A DNA stretch of 64,000 nucleotides from Euphorbia lathyris. Its lineage: Eukaryota; Streptophyta; Magnoliopsida; Malpighiales; Euphorbiaceae. Position 1 is the first letter of the stretch, and every line of letters begins with the position of its first letter. The stretch covers positions 13,120,501-13,184,500 of the forward strand of contig NC_088916.1 of assembly GCF_963576675.1 (NCBI RefSeq), written 5' to 3'. A program made the position numbers and the translations under genes. Positions 1 to 11,009 of the stretch are shown in pieces. The notes below the pieces were generated by a model. The model searched no databases. It had not been told where the DNA came from and saw only the letters and a list, made by a program, of their open reading frames with translations.

Positions 1-130
1 CTTTCTCTCTCTTTACCAAACATCATCTAAACAATCTCAAAATAAAAAAGTTGAAGAATTAAAGTTGCTTAGAATATTAGTATTTTTTAAAATATGTTAT
101 TTTTTAAGTCGTCAAAGGTGATTTTAATAG
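1..130. repeat. Partial MITE, family A, right half
   Basis: The sequence matches the internal right part of the complete family A element at 50112-50635, including the accaaaca...atctaaacaatctc stretch and the following ttgaagaattaaag. Its left part lies outside the window. No coding potential was seen. The adjoining 131-334 is AT-rich and I recognise nothing in it. Confidence 0.5.
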
Positions 131-334
131 TATCAATCGAAAAAGTCCTTATTTTGTTAAAGTTAAAAACCTCAATCTCCATTTTGATAAAAAGTAAACC
201 ACAGTCTTTTATCTGAAACTTAATGAAATCACATGGGTTTTATTTGAACTTTACCCTTGATTTTATCAATGTTAGTTATACATCCTTCCACTTTATAGAT
301 CAATGTTGGAATTTCACTCTTGGCATATGAATTG

Positions 335-600
335 GGGAAAATTACTGAGAAATTCATGTTTTAAAAATTATTTATAACTATGTTAAAATCGGTACTTTTA
401 ATATATTTTAAGGATTAGAATTTAAAAATTAGAAGTCTAAAATATATTTTCTAGAGTTTATGATTTATGAAATGGAGTCTAAAGTTTTTAAATTATGATC
501 TAATATATAGAAAATAATGACATATTAAGAATTAAGTTGATGATATATTGTAATTCAGTACTTAATTATGATATTCATGTATTTGACCCTATGAATTATT
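335..600 (+). repeat. Dispersed AT-rich repeat R1
   Basis: This stretch shares order and wording with two direct copies at 56545-57170 and an inverted copy around 55490-56430. Shared blocks include ttatgatttatgaa, tggagt and atatagaaaataatgaca. I see no terminal repeats or ORF, so its class is unknown. Confidence 0.5.
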
Positions 601-748
601 TTCTTAAAAGTAAATATGGATATATCAAATCTAACTAAAACGCTTAAATCGGATCTGTTTCAAATAGGTTACAGTTAGTCTGATCGGTTCATGTGTTTGA
701 TTGGTCTACATGTATCATGAAAATTTTTGTGATATCACCACTTATGAA

Positions 749-1133
749 TAGACTTGTTCAGGGGTCGGGTTTGGGTGGAACCTATCGGACTTTCACCTAA
801 AATTGTTCAATCCAAGTCTAGCCCATTCCACTCTTAATTTAAGAGGGTTAAGTTCGCATTCAAAAATCAAATCTCAAGTCTAATCTATATAAGTCAACAT
901 AAATATATTTGTACAATTTTTAATAATATAAAATAAAATTTATATTTCAAAATAAATATAAATATCTAAATATCTAAATTTATTAGTTATTATTAATAGA
1001 CGGGCTGGCTATTTTTATAATTCTCTGAGCTGGGTCGGTTCGGGTTTAACGGGCCTGGATAAGGTTTAAGGATAATTTTTCAGGTCTAGGGAACTTAGAC
1101 CTAGACGGGTAGCTCATCTCATGAAAATGTCTA
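749..1133. mobile_element. hAT-like MITE, 385 bp
   Basis: The ends are imperfect inverted repeats, tagacttgttca on the left and tgaaaatgtcta on the right. They are flanked by a degenerate 8-bp duplication (cttatgaa at 741-748, cttatata at 1134-1141). An 8-bp target duplication and a TAG...CTA end fit hAT. The termini resemble those of the clearer copy at 54300-54732. It has no coding capacity. Confidence 0.55.
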
Positions 1134-1237
1134 CTTATATATTGTCAAAAATTAATTGTACTTAAGGGTAACATTATATTTGTAAAAATGAATTTTTAAT
1201 ATTTTCAATAGAATTAAAATTTTCTAGTTTGATTTTA

Positions 1238-1638
1238 GGCATTATATCCATTTAGGTTCCTAAACTAACACTTCAAAGTCAATTAGATCCCTAAACTATC
1301 AAAATCACCAATCAGGTATCTGAACTAAACAACAATTATCAATTAAGTCTTCATCTTATCCTAAAATAAAAAACTGTGATTATTTGATATAGACTGTAAT
1401 AATATACATGTTGATTCAAAATGAGTTTGAGAGGTTCAAAATGAGTTTGAGAAAGATGGTCTAACACTGTTCAACCGAATGATTTTCGATGAGGTCTCAA
1501 TTGATAATTTTTATTTAGAATGAGAACTCAATTGATGATTTTTGTTTAGTTCACAGACCTGATTATTGTTTTAATAGTTTAAGATTTTAATTGACTTTAA
1601 ATATTTGGTTTAGGTAGGGAGCAAATAGATACTATGCC
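1238..1638. mobile_element. MULE-like foldback MITE, 401 bp
   Basis: Two arms of about 110 bp are inverted copies of each other, starting ggcattatatcc and ending ggatactatgcc-like sequence. A perfect 9-bp duplication, ttgatttta, lies at 1229-1237 and 1639-1647. Nine-base duplications are typical of Mutator-like transposition. There is no ORF. Confidence 0.75.
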
Positions 1639-1647
1639 TTGATTTTA

Positions 1648-2209
1648 ATTGCAGTGTCACGTGAATTTTTGCACCACATGATATAATTTTAATGAAAATA
1701 TGTTAAGAACCGATCCCTTAATATAAATTTCCCAATGTAAAATAGATTTCACCAATTTTTAGCTGAAATCAACAAAATTTAGAATAGAACTAAAAATTTG
1801 AGACCTAAACCTAGCCATCAAAAGACTCTAATTTTTTTTATTCAGGTTTTGGAGTTTTCTTTCGGCTTTTAGCCGGAAAATATACGTCTTATTTGTTTGT
1901 TTTGCTTTTTTATTGAATAAATTATTTTATTGATCTATTATGGTATATTTGATAATTTGTTTAATTTGTAGTTTTTTATTTTTTCTCCTTTTATGAGTGG
2001 TTGTCGTATATAGGATTGCTATCATATTTTCTTTGTACCGTGTACTATTACTCTAGCATGATTTATAATATTTGTTAGGGATATTCGGATTATGGGCCGA
2101 ATATTTATCCACGTTTGTCCGCGTGTAAGTGAAACGGGCTAAATATAATAGCAATATGAAATACATAATACTAATATATGATATACTACTAAAATGATAT
2201 AATACTAAG
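1648..2209. other. Intergenic, nothing recognised
   Basis: This is AT-rich sequence with no supported coding region, terminal repeats or RNA gene. Confidence 0.5.
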
Positions 2210-2471
2210 GTTCTGTTCTGATTTCAAAAAAAAAAAAAGTTCTGTTCTTTATCATTGAAAAAACTGAACTGAATTGAATGCTACTGAATACTGAACTGAA
2301 TTTAACTGAATGCTACCAAACTTAACCGAATGCTACAATAATGATGATATTAGACTATAAAATAATTTTAATGATAATATTGGACATTAATAAGCTTATA
2401 AAATAAGCTTATAATAATAATAATAATTCTAATAATAATGGGATATTCCCTACCAAAAAAAAGGGTTAAGC

Positions 2472-2512
<41 letters not shown>
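2472..2512. repeat. (TAA)n microsatellite
   Basis: About 13 uninterrupted TAA/ATA trinucleotide units, with a shorter similar tract at 2412-2430. Confidence 0.95.
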
Positions 2513-2747
2513 TCAATAATAAATAAATATATTATTAAAGATAAAACTAAATTGAATATCAAATAAAAGTCCGGCTTGATAAATTCTTGGTTCGATAAAA
2601 GCCTATGAAATTAAATAAAAATGAGTCTAATTTAAATTAAAAATACAAATTACATACAAACACAAATTTACATATAATTTAAAGCCTATGAAATTAAATA
2701 CAATTTTTCATATAAATACAAACTCTTAACTTTTTATTACAATGAAG

Positions 2748-2960
2748 GATTAATGTACAAAAATACCCTAACGTTTTGGGTCAGGAGTAATTTTACCTTT
2801 AACGTCTAAAATAGTGTAATTTTATCCCTAACATTGATAAATTGGGTAAATTTGAGAAATAATTCATAACATAGATGCAATTCCTAATTTTCAAATATGG
2901 ATGCATAATTTAAATTTATTTTTTTATTAGAGGATATATACTTTAATAAACTATCATTTC
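2748..2960. repeat. Partial MITE, family B, left half
   Basis: It starts ggattaatgtacaaaaatac and continues with the caggag-aattttacc wording of the complete family B copies at 28681-29232 and 51052-51644. The right end is missing and AT-rich sequence replaces it. Confidence 0.6.
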
Positions 2961-3447
2961 TTAACTTTTATCTAATTTATAGATAATGATAAACTATAAA
3001 TAATAATAATAAATAACGATAAATTATAGATAAATAATAATTATAATAATAATAAATTATATATAAATAATTATAGTTATAATAAGTAATGATAAATTAC
3101 TGAAATTGGATGCTGAAACTAAATGCTGAACTGAACTGAATTGAACTAAACTGATTGCTACTGAACTGATTGTTATTAAAATTAAATAATAAAGAACACC
3201 GCCTAATATACAGAAAAAATTTGCATTCAATAGAATTTGCATCTATAATAAAGATTTAGAAGACTTCTGTCTTATCCATTAGACAATGGACGCCTTTTCT
3301 ATTTTTTTTTTCTTTTGATAATTTTTGTTTATAAAAGAAAAAATTGACAAGATAATTTTCCAAATTCAGAAATTACAATTTATTTTAGATCTAATGTTTC
3401 TCTAGTCCCTTTAACTTATTTAAATTGGTCATTTTGCCCTTCCAATT

Positions 3448-4193
3448 AGGGGTGGGCAAATAAACCGGAAAAACCGGTAATCGAACAGAAAACCGATAAT
3501 CCGAACCGAAAAAAGCGGTTAACCAACCGGTGGTTTTCTTAATGGTTAAAAAAATAGATAGGTACCGGTTTCGGTTCAAGGTGTTCAAAAACCGCGGTTA
3601 CTGGTTAACCGAACCGTGTAATAAATATATATTTAAAAAACTTAATATATTATATAAATTATATTATAATATATAATTGGTGTACCTGTACTAACATAAA
3701 AAAAAATTAAATATATTATATATGTTATATTAATGTTGTACTTAAAAAAAATACAAAAATAAACACATCATTTTTTTTAAATCAAAACTATTAGTATTGT
3801 TCAAAATCAAAATATATACATAAGTTATATTATAATATAATTACTGCTATTATTTTTGTTTAAAATAAAAAACAGAAACCCTATTTTTAGTTCGGTACTT
3901 ATGTATGAATTTTGAATTTTTATAATTTCGTTTCGTTTGAATTTTTAAAATTATATGTATTTTAATATTGTTTAAAAATTTAGGTTTGGGTAAAAATTAT
4001 GGTTAACCGTTGATTTTTGGTTAACCAATGAGAATTGGTTAAAAACCGTTAACCGAAATTAATGGTTAACCGGTCGTATGGTTAACCGATTGATATGGAC
4101 CGGTTTCGGTTTGGATGGTTGAAAAACCGGTGATAACGGTTCGGTTAATGATTTTGCCCAATGGACTGGTTAACCGAACCGTGCCCACCCCTA
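3448..4193. mobile_element. MULE-like element rich in AACCGG/GGTTAACC, 746 bp
   Basis: The ends are inverted repeats, aggggtgggca and tgcccacccct. The inner ends carry many aaccggt/ggttaacc words on both sides of an AT-rich middle. The flanks carry a 9-bp duplication with one mismatch (cttccaatt at 3439-3447, cttccaact at 4194-4202). No real ORF is present. Confidence 0.65.
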
Positions 4194-4202
4194 CTTCCAA
4201 CT

Positions 4203-4841
4203 CATCGAATGTCCTATTTACCCCCCTTAACTCTATAAAAATGATATTTCTTACTCCCTTAACTTGTTCAAATTCGTCATTTAACCCCTCCATAACTCAT
4301 TGAATGTCCTATTTATCCCCTCAACTCCATAAAAATGGTATTTCTCACCCCTTATGATCTTATTTACCCCATTAACTCCATAAAAGTAGTATTTTTTACC
4401 CCTTTATAGTGTAAAATTAATAGGACTTATTCAAATGAGTTTGAAAATATATTTTTTAAATATCGACTTTTTTATTTTGTTTTAATTTGATAATTATATT
4501 GATCCTTCATATGTTTATTACAATAATATTATATTACATTAATTAGATAATCAAAATTTAACTAGCCTAAAAATTTGAAAAGAGAATAAATGAATCAAAG
4601 ATACAAATAACAAGAACATTAATATAAACAAGTTAAAGACATTATATGTAGGGATAAGATACCAAAATAGGCCTATGGTTTTTGAGGAAGTACCAATTTA
4701 GGTTCCACGTACAAAATAGCATCAATATAGGTTTAACGTTTAAAAAAAGATATCAATTTAGACCTCGATAACGGATTGTAAGGGGTAAGAAATACCACTT
4801 TTGTGGAATTAATGGGGTAAATAGGACATTCTATGAGTTGA
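4203..4841. repeat. Foldback repeat built of 'cccttaactc...gtcctattta' units
   Basis: Units such as tcgaatgtcctattta and taaaaatggtatttct recur on the left at 4203-4400, and their reverse complements appear at 4775-4841. The element at 3448-4193 interrupts the left arm, since matching sequence lies before it at 3397-3447. A separate fragment at 4652-4790 resembles 11314-11380 in C4H intron 2. Confidence 0.45.
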
Positions 4842-4892
4842 AAGGTGAATGGACAATTTTTTTTTTTTTTTTTTTTGATAAGGTGAATGGAC
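4842..4892 (-). repeat. Oligo(T) tract between 13-bp direct repeats
   Basis: The 13 bases aaggtgaatggac occur at 4842-4854 and again at 4880-4892, either side of a run of about 20 T. Read on the minus strand this is a poly(A) run followed by a repeat, as at the 3' end of a retroposed insertion. It could be a LINE insertion truncated almost to its tail, or the tail of the LINE remnant beside it. Confidence 0.5.
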
Positions 4893-5990
4893 GCCCAGGT
4901 AGGGATGCAACTGGGGCGGGGAATACCCGTACCCGTCGGGGCCCCGCCCTGATGGGGCGGGGATTCCCCGCCCCGTTTTTTGGCGGGGATGGGGACCAAT
5001 ATGGTTCCTGTAGGCGGGTACGGGGCGGGGACGGGAAATGGGATCCCCGCCCCGCGGGGATCCCCGTACCCGTAAAGCCCTGACGGATAATCCCCGATTA
5101 TCCCCGTTTATAAAATAAAATGAAAAATATTTACTTAATATATATAACCTCTAACCAAAAAAAACACCATCAATCATCTTAACTATTTGGACCCATTCTA
5201 CTTCTCGTTAACTATTAGAATTTTTCAACAATTGATAATCTCATGCTTTCTTTACCCTTTCCTCTACCTCTGCACTTCCATTTTCTCATTTTCTACTCCT
5301 ATATTCCCACGTTGCTTCAGGTTTCCCCACTCTGCTCTTCCTTTTCCTTTTATTTTATGTCTATGTTCTTCTCTTTTTTTTCTTTTTCAAGAAAGTAAAA
5401 ATAAAATATAGCTCTTCTGATCTGTTTCTAATTTTTTTTTCTTTCTGTGGTTATTGTTCCATTGACATGATTGAATTGATTTGGTTTCTCAACGTCGTAG
5501 TGATTTTCCACGTTTGAATTGAGTTGTAATCGTATTGGATCTAATAATGTATTTGTATTGATTCATTTATTTCACATTATATTCTGCATTATTGGTTTAG
5601 ATTAGAGCATCATGGGTAAACGGGGATTCCCCGTACCCGCAGTTTCCCCGTGGGGCGGGGACGGGGACAGTTTTTGTCCCCGTTTAGTTGGCGGGGACGG
5701 AGACGGGAAATCCCCGTTTAGGCGGGGACGGGGATGGGAAACCAAATCCCCGCCCCGCCCCGCCCCGTTTACATCCATACGCCCAGGACATCTTGGAAGA
5801 GGATTTCATGAATTACATTGGAGGGTTGATCAAAGATATGCAATCCCAATGGGAGATTATAGGTAAGATTAGCTAAGCGGTCTGCACTTCTGTTTCCTTC
5901 ACGGTATGTGTGGGATATTACCACCATTCAATCTCGGTTCAGCAGCTCCTTAATGGCGTCAATCAAGTTACAAAACTCATTTTTAAAAGA
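4893..5990 (-). pseudogene. LINE RNase H remnant (split by hAT element)
   Basis: The minus-strand translation of 5990-5780 gives a decayed C-terminal RNase H segment of plant L1-type LINEs: HTYREGNRSADRLANL, where the A-D-x-L-A block includes the last catalytic Asp, then a typical LINE tail. An in-frame stop sits just upstream of this block. The segment resumes on the far side of the 4900-5779 insertion and reaches the poly(A) run at 4857-4876. Everything 5' of RNase H is missing. Only the domain family is certain. Confidence 0.65.
4900..5779. mobile_element. hAT-like element with very GC-rich ends, 880 bp
   Basis: The ends are tagggatg and catccata, flanked by an exact 8-bp duplication cgcccagg (4892-4899 and 5780-5787). 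The outer 200 bp on each side are dense in ggggcgggga/tccccgcccc words. The middle (about 5110-5600) is AT-rich and pyrimidine-rich and looks like unrelated captured sequence. It lies inside the tail of a LINE. Short ORFs in the GC-rich arms are composition artefacts. Confidence 0.75.
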
Positions 5991-6818
5991 TTAGAGAAGC
6001 ATTAGACCTTTATTTTATAAATTACAATTTCATATTTTATCTATTATTTATTCTAATATTATATATATAGATTCTATCATAATAATGTTATATTTTTATC
6101 TCTGATTTACTTATTTATCATAATATTCTATATATTCGATTCTATATTTTATCTATTATTTATTCTAATATCTATCGAGAATTAGTATTAGGATTTTACA
6201 ATATAACTTGACGCTACTTAATTTCAATCACACTACACAATACATAACATTTTTTGTCTTAAATTAGCATTTAGTTCATAAATTATTCGTTATCACTTCG
6301 TGGCTAACATTATCATAAGTAATACATGATCGGTAATAAGCGATCGTGGTAGATCAGACTATTCCGCTATTAACCAAATTAACAGATTTTACTTAAGACT
6401 TTAAACATGTGTTTATATTGGGCTTATAGATAATCACTTCAATATAAATTTCCGAAAAGAACTTTCGAGAGATAACCCAGTGATGTGATGTTTAACCAAT
6501 ATATATATAATGTGAGTTGGAAATAAATGAAATGTGATGAGTGGATATGAATGGAACACAGTAAGCTAATATTGCAACCTCAAGAAGCTCTATCAAATCT
6601 TCTAGTATAGATATGGAGTCGACTGGAGTAATAAAATTAGATAATAAATGCTTATCATATGATTCATGCTGTTTTATTCATTGGATAATATACTTACACG
6701 TGAGTTTGTACATTTATAGATAGATTGCCTTTTTCTAATTTTACCAAAAAAAAATTAATATCAGAATTTAATTATACTTTTTATTTTATTTTATTTTCCT
6801 TTCCTTTTATTGTAATTA
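5991..6818. other. Intergenic, nothing recognised
   Basis: AT-rich sequence with repeated attctatatattttatctatt wording around 6000-6180. No gene, element end or RNA could be supported. Confidence 0.5.
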
Positions 6819-6827
6819 TACTTTTAA

Positions 6828-7380
6828 GGTCTCAACATCGCCAGCTCCCTGAACTTATCCAAAATAGTAGATTGGCTCTCTCAACTTGGCAAGTGTCCCT
6901 AAACTTATTTATTTCATATCACCAGTTCTCTAAACTTGTCCATAAAAGTAGATTAGCTCATTGAACTTTGCAAATGTCTCACCAACTCCCCAAACTTGCT
7001 TATTATGTAACAACTAAATATAAAAACCATAATACTAACTCTCGATCCTCATCCATTCAATCTCTCAAACCTGCAATACTAACTCTTATAATAGGTGGAA
7101 AGGTAGGAGAAGCGAAAAAAGTACCTCTCGAATAGATGAAGATGTATTTTTAGAATTTAGATTTAAAAAGTTTTTGTATTTAGTTGTTACAGAATAAGCA
7201 AGTTTAGCGAGTTGGTGAGACACTTGCAAAATTCAATGAGCTAATCTATTTTTATGGACAAGTTTAGGGAGCTGGTGATACGAAATAAGAAAGTTTAGGG
7301 AGCTGGTAAGACACTTGTAAAGTTCAGGGAGCCAATCTATTATTTTGGACAAATTGAGGGAGCTAGTAATATATTAAGCC
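6828..7380. mobile_element. MULE-like foldback MITE, 553 bp
   Basis: The arms at about 6830-7015 and 7185-7380 are inverted copies, with repeated cagctccctgaactt words and their complements. The flanks carry a 9-bp duplication with one mismatch (tacttttaa at 6819-6827, tacttttag at 7381-7389). The apparent short ORF in the left arm has no family match. Confidence 0.7.
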
Positions 7381-7432
7381 TACTTTTAGATTCAAAAGTG
7401 AAAAATCGAGCGACATATTTAATACAATAATT

Positions 7433-7735
7433 AGATAAATTATATTCATGTTACTGAATTTTATTTATTTTCACAGCACAGTAATTGAATTTTAAAATGT
7501 AATACAATAATTATTTAAAACGGTATGACAATTACATTTTTTTAATATTTATGACTATTAAACTTTAATTAACACCTCAAAATGTTGTTGACATCCTTAA
7601 ATTAAAATAGAAATACTATAGAATTAAAGTTGTTTAGTATCACGTATTTTAATTTTCAAAATCATAATTTCTGAAGTTTTTCTCTATCTAAACATTCACT
7701 TTCTCTCTTCTAACCAAACTACGCTTGACCTCGAA
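7433..7735. repeat. Partial MITE, family A, left half
   Basis: The wording follows the left half of the family A copy at 50112 (taaattat...actgaattttatttattttcaca, later cttctaaccaaacta). It stops where the poly(T) of the next LINE remnant begins, so the LINE may have truncated it. Confidence 0.55.
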
Positions 7736-7739
7736 CGAA

Positions 7740-8590
7740 TTTTTTTTTTAATTGAAAACTTAGAGGTCGACCCAAAAGAGCCAAAGCATCCTAACTATGT
7801 TAGCACACTTCGAATCAGATGGAGCCGAACCCAAAATATTATTAAAAGATGAGATCAGTACAAACAAAACAAGTAATAAAGGACAAACAAAAAAGCGGAA
7901 TAAAATACAAACAAACCAGCGAAATCGAAACTGGGACAGTCCCGCCGAGTCATCAGACACAAATTGAGAGTAGAAGGAAGGCGAGGAATTCCATGAAAGC
8001 AACGAAAAAGCAGTTCGACCATGGTTAGCTAAGGAATCTGTCACCCTATTTCCTTCTTTAAAATATGTGAAACAAAAATTGTCATTTGGGATATAAGGGA
8101 AAAGCAAAACACTCATTCTTATCGGAAACACCAAAGAATCGTCTTGGATCATGATTTTAACAGATTCACTACATAGCTTGAATCTGATTCAATCCAAAGC
8201 TTCTTCTAGCCTTTATTCCAACCCATACGAATAGAGTGCACAACACCCTATAATTCCGCCTCAAAAGGGAGACAGGTGCTAAACGGCATTGCAAAAGCAC
8301 CGTGTGGAAAGCCTCTGCAGTTTCTGAAAATTCCACCCGCCCCTGCTAAATTATCAGCCACTAATTCATCTGAATTTACTTTGATCCAATCCGGCAGCAG
8401 AGGACGCCAAATAACTTCCACGCAGGAGGGTACAGGAGGAGGGCGACCAAGTAAAGAGAGCTACGACAAAACATGGAGATCCTTAGCCGAATGAAACATA
8501 ACTCCCTTGCTTCCAAATTGCACCTCACGGAATATGCTCCAAAGATCTCGCAAAATCACAAAGATATTTAATACAATTGAATCAAAGATA
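7740..8590 (-). pseudogene. LINE RNase H remnant
   Basis: On the minus strand, 8480-7760 translates in pieces to an RNase H domain of the plant LINE type: DWIKVNSDELVADNLAGAGG (first Asp), LPFEAEL (Glu), IESDSSYVV (Asp) and RVTDSLANHGR (last Asp). Several in-frame stops and at least one frameshift separate the pieces. A T run at 7741-7751 marks the poly(A) end. Reverse transcriptase and endonuclease regions are absent. The longest open piece (8152-7760) is only the tail. Confidence 0.7.
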
Positions 8591-8715
8591 GCCGGATTTC
8601 AAATTCTACAAAACCATATTAACACTAACTAGAATTCTACATACATTATCGCTTGTATATTTATTTATTTTTAAGAAAACAAGGTATTATTGGTTGTATT
8701 GTGAATTGATTTAAT

Positions 8716-8960
8716 TAGGGGTGAGCAAAACCGAACCAAAAACAAAAAACAAAAAAAACCGAATTAAAAAAACCGAACTAAACCGAACCAAATTGTAATT
8801 TGGTTTGGTTCAGTTCTCTTTTTTTTACAACTTTAGTTTTTGATTTGGTTCGGGTTGGGTATAAACCGAAAAAACCAAACAAACCGAATTATACCTAGCA
8901 TACCGCCCAGCCCACTATTTACATAGCCCGAAAAAACCAGATAAATCAAATTAATTCCTT
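8716..8960. repeat. Decayed AACCGAACC-rich element end
   Basis: It begins taggggtgagcaaaaccgaa and carries repeated aaccgaac/ggttcggtt-type words like the 3448-4193 element. No matching right terminus was found. The following 8961-9298 is AT-rich with three repeats of a gaattggttt-containing unit and no gene. Confidence 0.45.
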
Positions 8961-9298
8961 AGTGTTTAATTAAGCCCATCCATTTATTATTTATTTGTGT
9001 ATTTAAAAAAAAAAAACTTAAACATTATAAGCAGAGCTCAAACTTCTAAAAGTTATAGGAACACTTTTTTTTAATTATTACCTGAATTGGTTTGGATATG
9101 AGATTTTAATTATTTTACATGAATTGGTATAGGTATAAGATTTCAATTATTATATATGAATTGGTTTAGAATTACGTAATAAATGTTGTACAAAAAAAAA
9201 AATTAAAGTTACAGTAACCAGTTTTTAGATTTTGATAATTTCTAACTTAAATATGCAGGTTGTTGGTAAATTTGCACACTTTATAAAAATGTAAATTG

Positions 9299-9590
9299 TT
9301 TTACCTACTGTTTGCTGTTTACTGTTACGGTTTGCGGTTTGCTGTTTGCTGTTACGGTTTGTTGTTTGCTGTTGGAAAAAGCTGCTTTTCCAAAAAGCAG
9401 AGATTCTCTGCTTTTGTAAAAAGCTGCTTTTCGGGTGTAAAAGCCAAACAGGAGATCACTAACCAAACACATAATGCTGTTTTTCAATTGTAAAAGGCAA
9501 AGAGGAGGGTCACTAACCAAACACCTAAAATTCTCCCTTTTGAAATGAAAAGGCAAAAGGAGCCTGAAAAGGAGCAACCAAACACCCCTA
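9299..9590. mobile_element. Tourist-like MITE, left arm of inverted pair
   Basis: This arm contains tgtttgctgttacgg words, a cagagattctctg core and ends aaacacccc followed by TAA. It is the reverse complement of the arm at 9674-9987. Related copies lie at 48577-48809, 49283-49533 and 54087-54286, where 3-bp TTA/TAA duplications support PIF/Harbinger (Tourist) type. Its own left terminus is missing. Confidence 0.65.
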
Positions 9591-9601
9591 AATAAGCCTA
9601 A

Positions 9602-9633
9602 TAATTATCTATTAGTATTCCAATAGATAATTA
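9602..9633. repeat. Perfect 12-bp stem hairpin between the arms
   Basis: taattatctatt and aatagataatta are exact reverse complements separated by 8 nt. They lie in the 83-bp spacer between the two inverted MITE arms. Confidence 0.85.
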
Positions 9634-9673
9634 ACTATAATTATCTCCAAACAGCATGATCTAGTAATCTTCT

Positions 9674-9987
9674 GGGGTGTTTGGTTGCTCCTTTTCATGC
9701 TCTTGTTTGCCTTTTCGTTTCAAAAGGAAGAGTTTTAGGTGTTTGGTTAGTGACATCCTGTTTGCGTTTTACATCTGAAAAAACAGCAGTAGGTGTTTGG
9801 TTAGTGACCTCCTTTTTGCCTTTTACACCCGAAAAGTAGCCTTTTACAAAGCAGAAAATCTCTGCATTTTGGAAAAGCAGCTTTTTCAACAGCAAACAAC
9901 AAACCATAGCCGTAACAGCAAATAGCAAACCGTAACAACAAACAGCAAACAACAACAATAAACAGTAGGTAAAACAAACAGGCCCTA
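9674..9987. mobile_element. Tourist-like MITE, right arm of inverted pair
   Basis: It starts ggggtgtttggttgctcc and ends aaacaggcccta. Inside are two direct tgtttggttagtgac blocks and a tctctgcattttgg core. With the arm at 9299-9590 it forms a foldback of about 690 bp. The foldback lies some 70-760 bp beyond the putative C4H poly(A) signal. Confidence 0.7.
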
Positions 9988-10060
9988 TAGTTATATTTTT
10001 CAACTATAGATGCCCATCACTCTATCCATAAATTAAATAAAAAAAAAAAGTGGAACAACT

Positions 10061-10066
10061 TTTATT
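10061..10066 (-). terminator. Putative C4H poly(A) signal
   Basis: TTTATT on the plus strand reads AATAAA on the minus strand, about 130 nt after the C4H stop codon. It is the best such hexamer in the 3' flank. Use of the signal is inferred from position only. Confidence 0.5.
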
Positions 10067-10195
10067 TTAAGTTCATAGATTGATTTACATGAGTCACAAC
10101 ATTATCCAAACCCCACATTCAAAATCATTTCCCAATTTCTTCACCAACCCTCAAGTTATATTAAAAATATTACACAAAGAAGAAAAAAGGATTAA

Positions 10196-10794
10196 TTAAA
10201 AACACCTTGGCTTAGCAACAATAGTGGAATGCTTCAATATATGCAAACTGAACTGCCCACCTTTCTCACTAGTATCAAGCTTATCCTGCCCTGGAGGAGG
10301 CAGCAGTTCAAAATTCTGTACCAAACGCCCCAAAGTTATCCCAAGAATAGGCAATGCAAGTATAATTCCCGGGCAGCTTCTCCGTCCCACTCCGAACGGA
10401 AGGTACCTGAAATCATTCCCGTTAGCCTCGACTTTCGATTCCTCTTCGAAGAATCTCTCCGGCCTGAACTCTTCCGGGTTTTTCCAGTGAGCAGGATTGT
10501 TGGCTAGCCACCAGGCATTGACGAGGATTTTGCTCTCGGCGGGAATGTCGTAGCCCCCGAGTTTAGCTTCTTGGAGATTCATGTGCGGGACGAGGAGGGG
10601 GATTGCCATTCGGAGACGGAGAGTTTCTTTGATGACTGCTTGGAGATATGGAAGTTTGTGGGTATCAGGTTCTGTGATTTGGTGACCAACTCCGAGGACT
10701 GTGTCAATTTCATCCCTTAGCTTTTTTTGGATCTCTGGATGATTTACAAGCTCTGCTATTCCCCATTCAATTGACCATAGTGTTGTTTCAATTG
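10196..10794 (-). CDS. C4H: Cinnamate 4-hydroxylase, exon 3
   Basis: This 599-bp exon encodes residues 307-505 and ends in TAA at 10198-10196. The splice acceptor AG is at 10796-10795. It completes the I-helix motif AAIETT (A306-T311, with catalytic T310), then carries the K-helix motif ETLR, the PERF region (FRPERF) and the haem-binding [10 protein letters not shown] with axial Cys447. Residue numbers match the usual 505-aa CYP73A layout exactly. The C-terminus reads AKPRCF. The exon has no stop or frameshift, so the gene looks functional. Confidence 0.97.
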
Positions 10795-11009
10795 CTGTTC
10801 ATACACCACAAAACATAAATTTTCCAAATTAAAATCACTTCCTGCTAGTAATTCCACAACATATCACATCTTTTAGGACAAAAAAAATGCCTGAATTATA
10901 CTGGATTGATTTGAGCTCAATTGCACAGATTTTCTAGCAACTATTTAGCTATACATATAGTCGGTTTGGCAGCTATTTTTCAATAACCAGCAAAATTTCG
11001 TAAGGTTAA

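Larger units (their letters stand above)
2210..3203. mobile_element. Candidate MITE-type element, decayed
   Basis: The left end (ggttctgttct) and right end (taaagaacaccgcc) look like degenerate inverted termini. Tracts of repeated actgaactgaattga type occur near both ends. The interior holds a trinucleotide array and part of a family B MITE. No clean target duplication was found, so boundaries are tentative. Confidence 0.35.

Noticed and set aside
2368..2562. 64-residue Ile-rich minus-strand ORF
   Set aside because: It is translated (TAA)n microsatellite, not a protein.
4733..5866. Several ORFs of 60-88 codons on both strands
   Set aside because: They read the GGGGCGGGGA arms of the hAT-like element; overlapping frames on both strands are open only because of composition.
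8276..8494. 72-codon plus-strand ORF
   Set aside because: It is antisense to the LINE RNase H remnant, which explains the region better.
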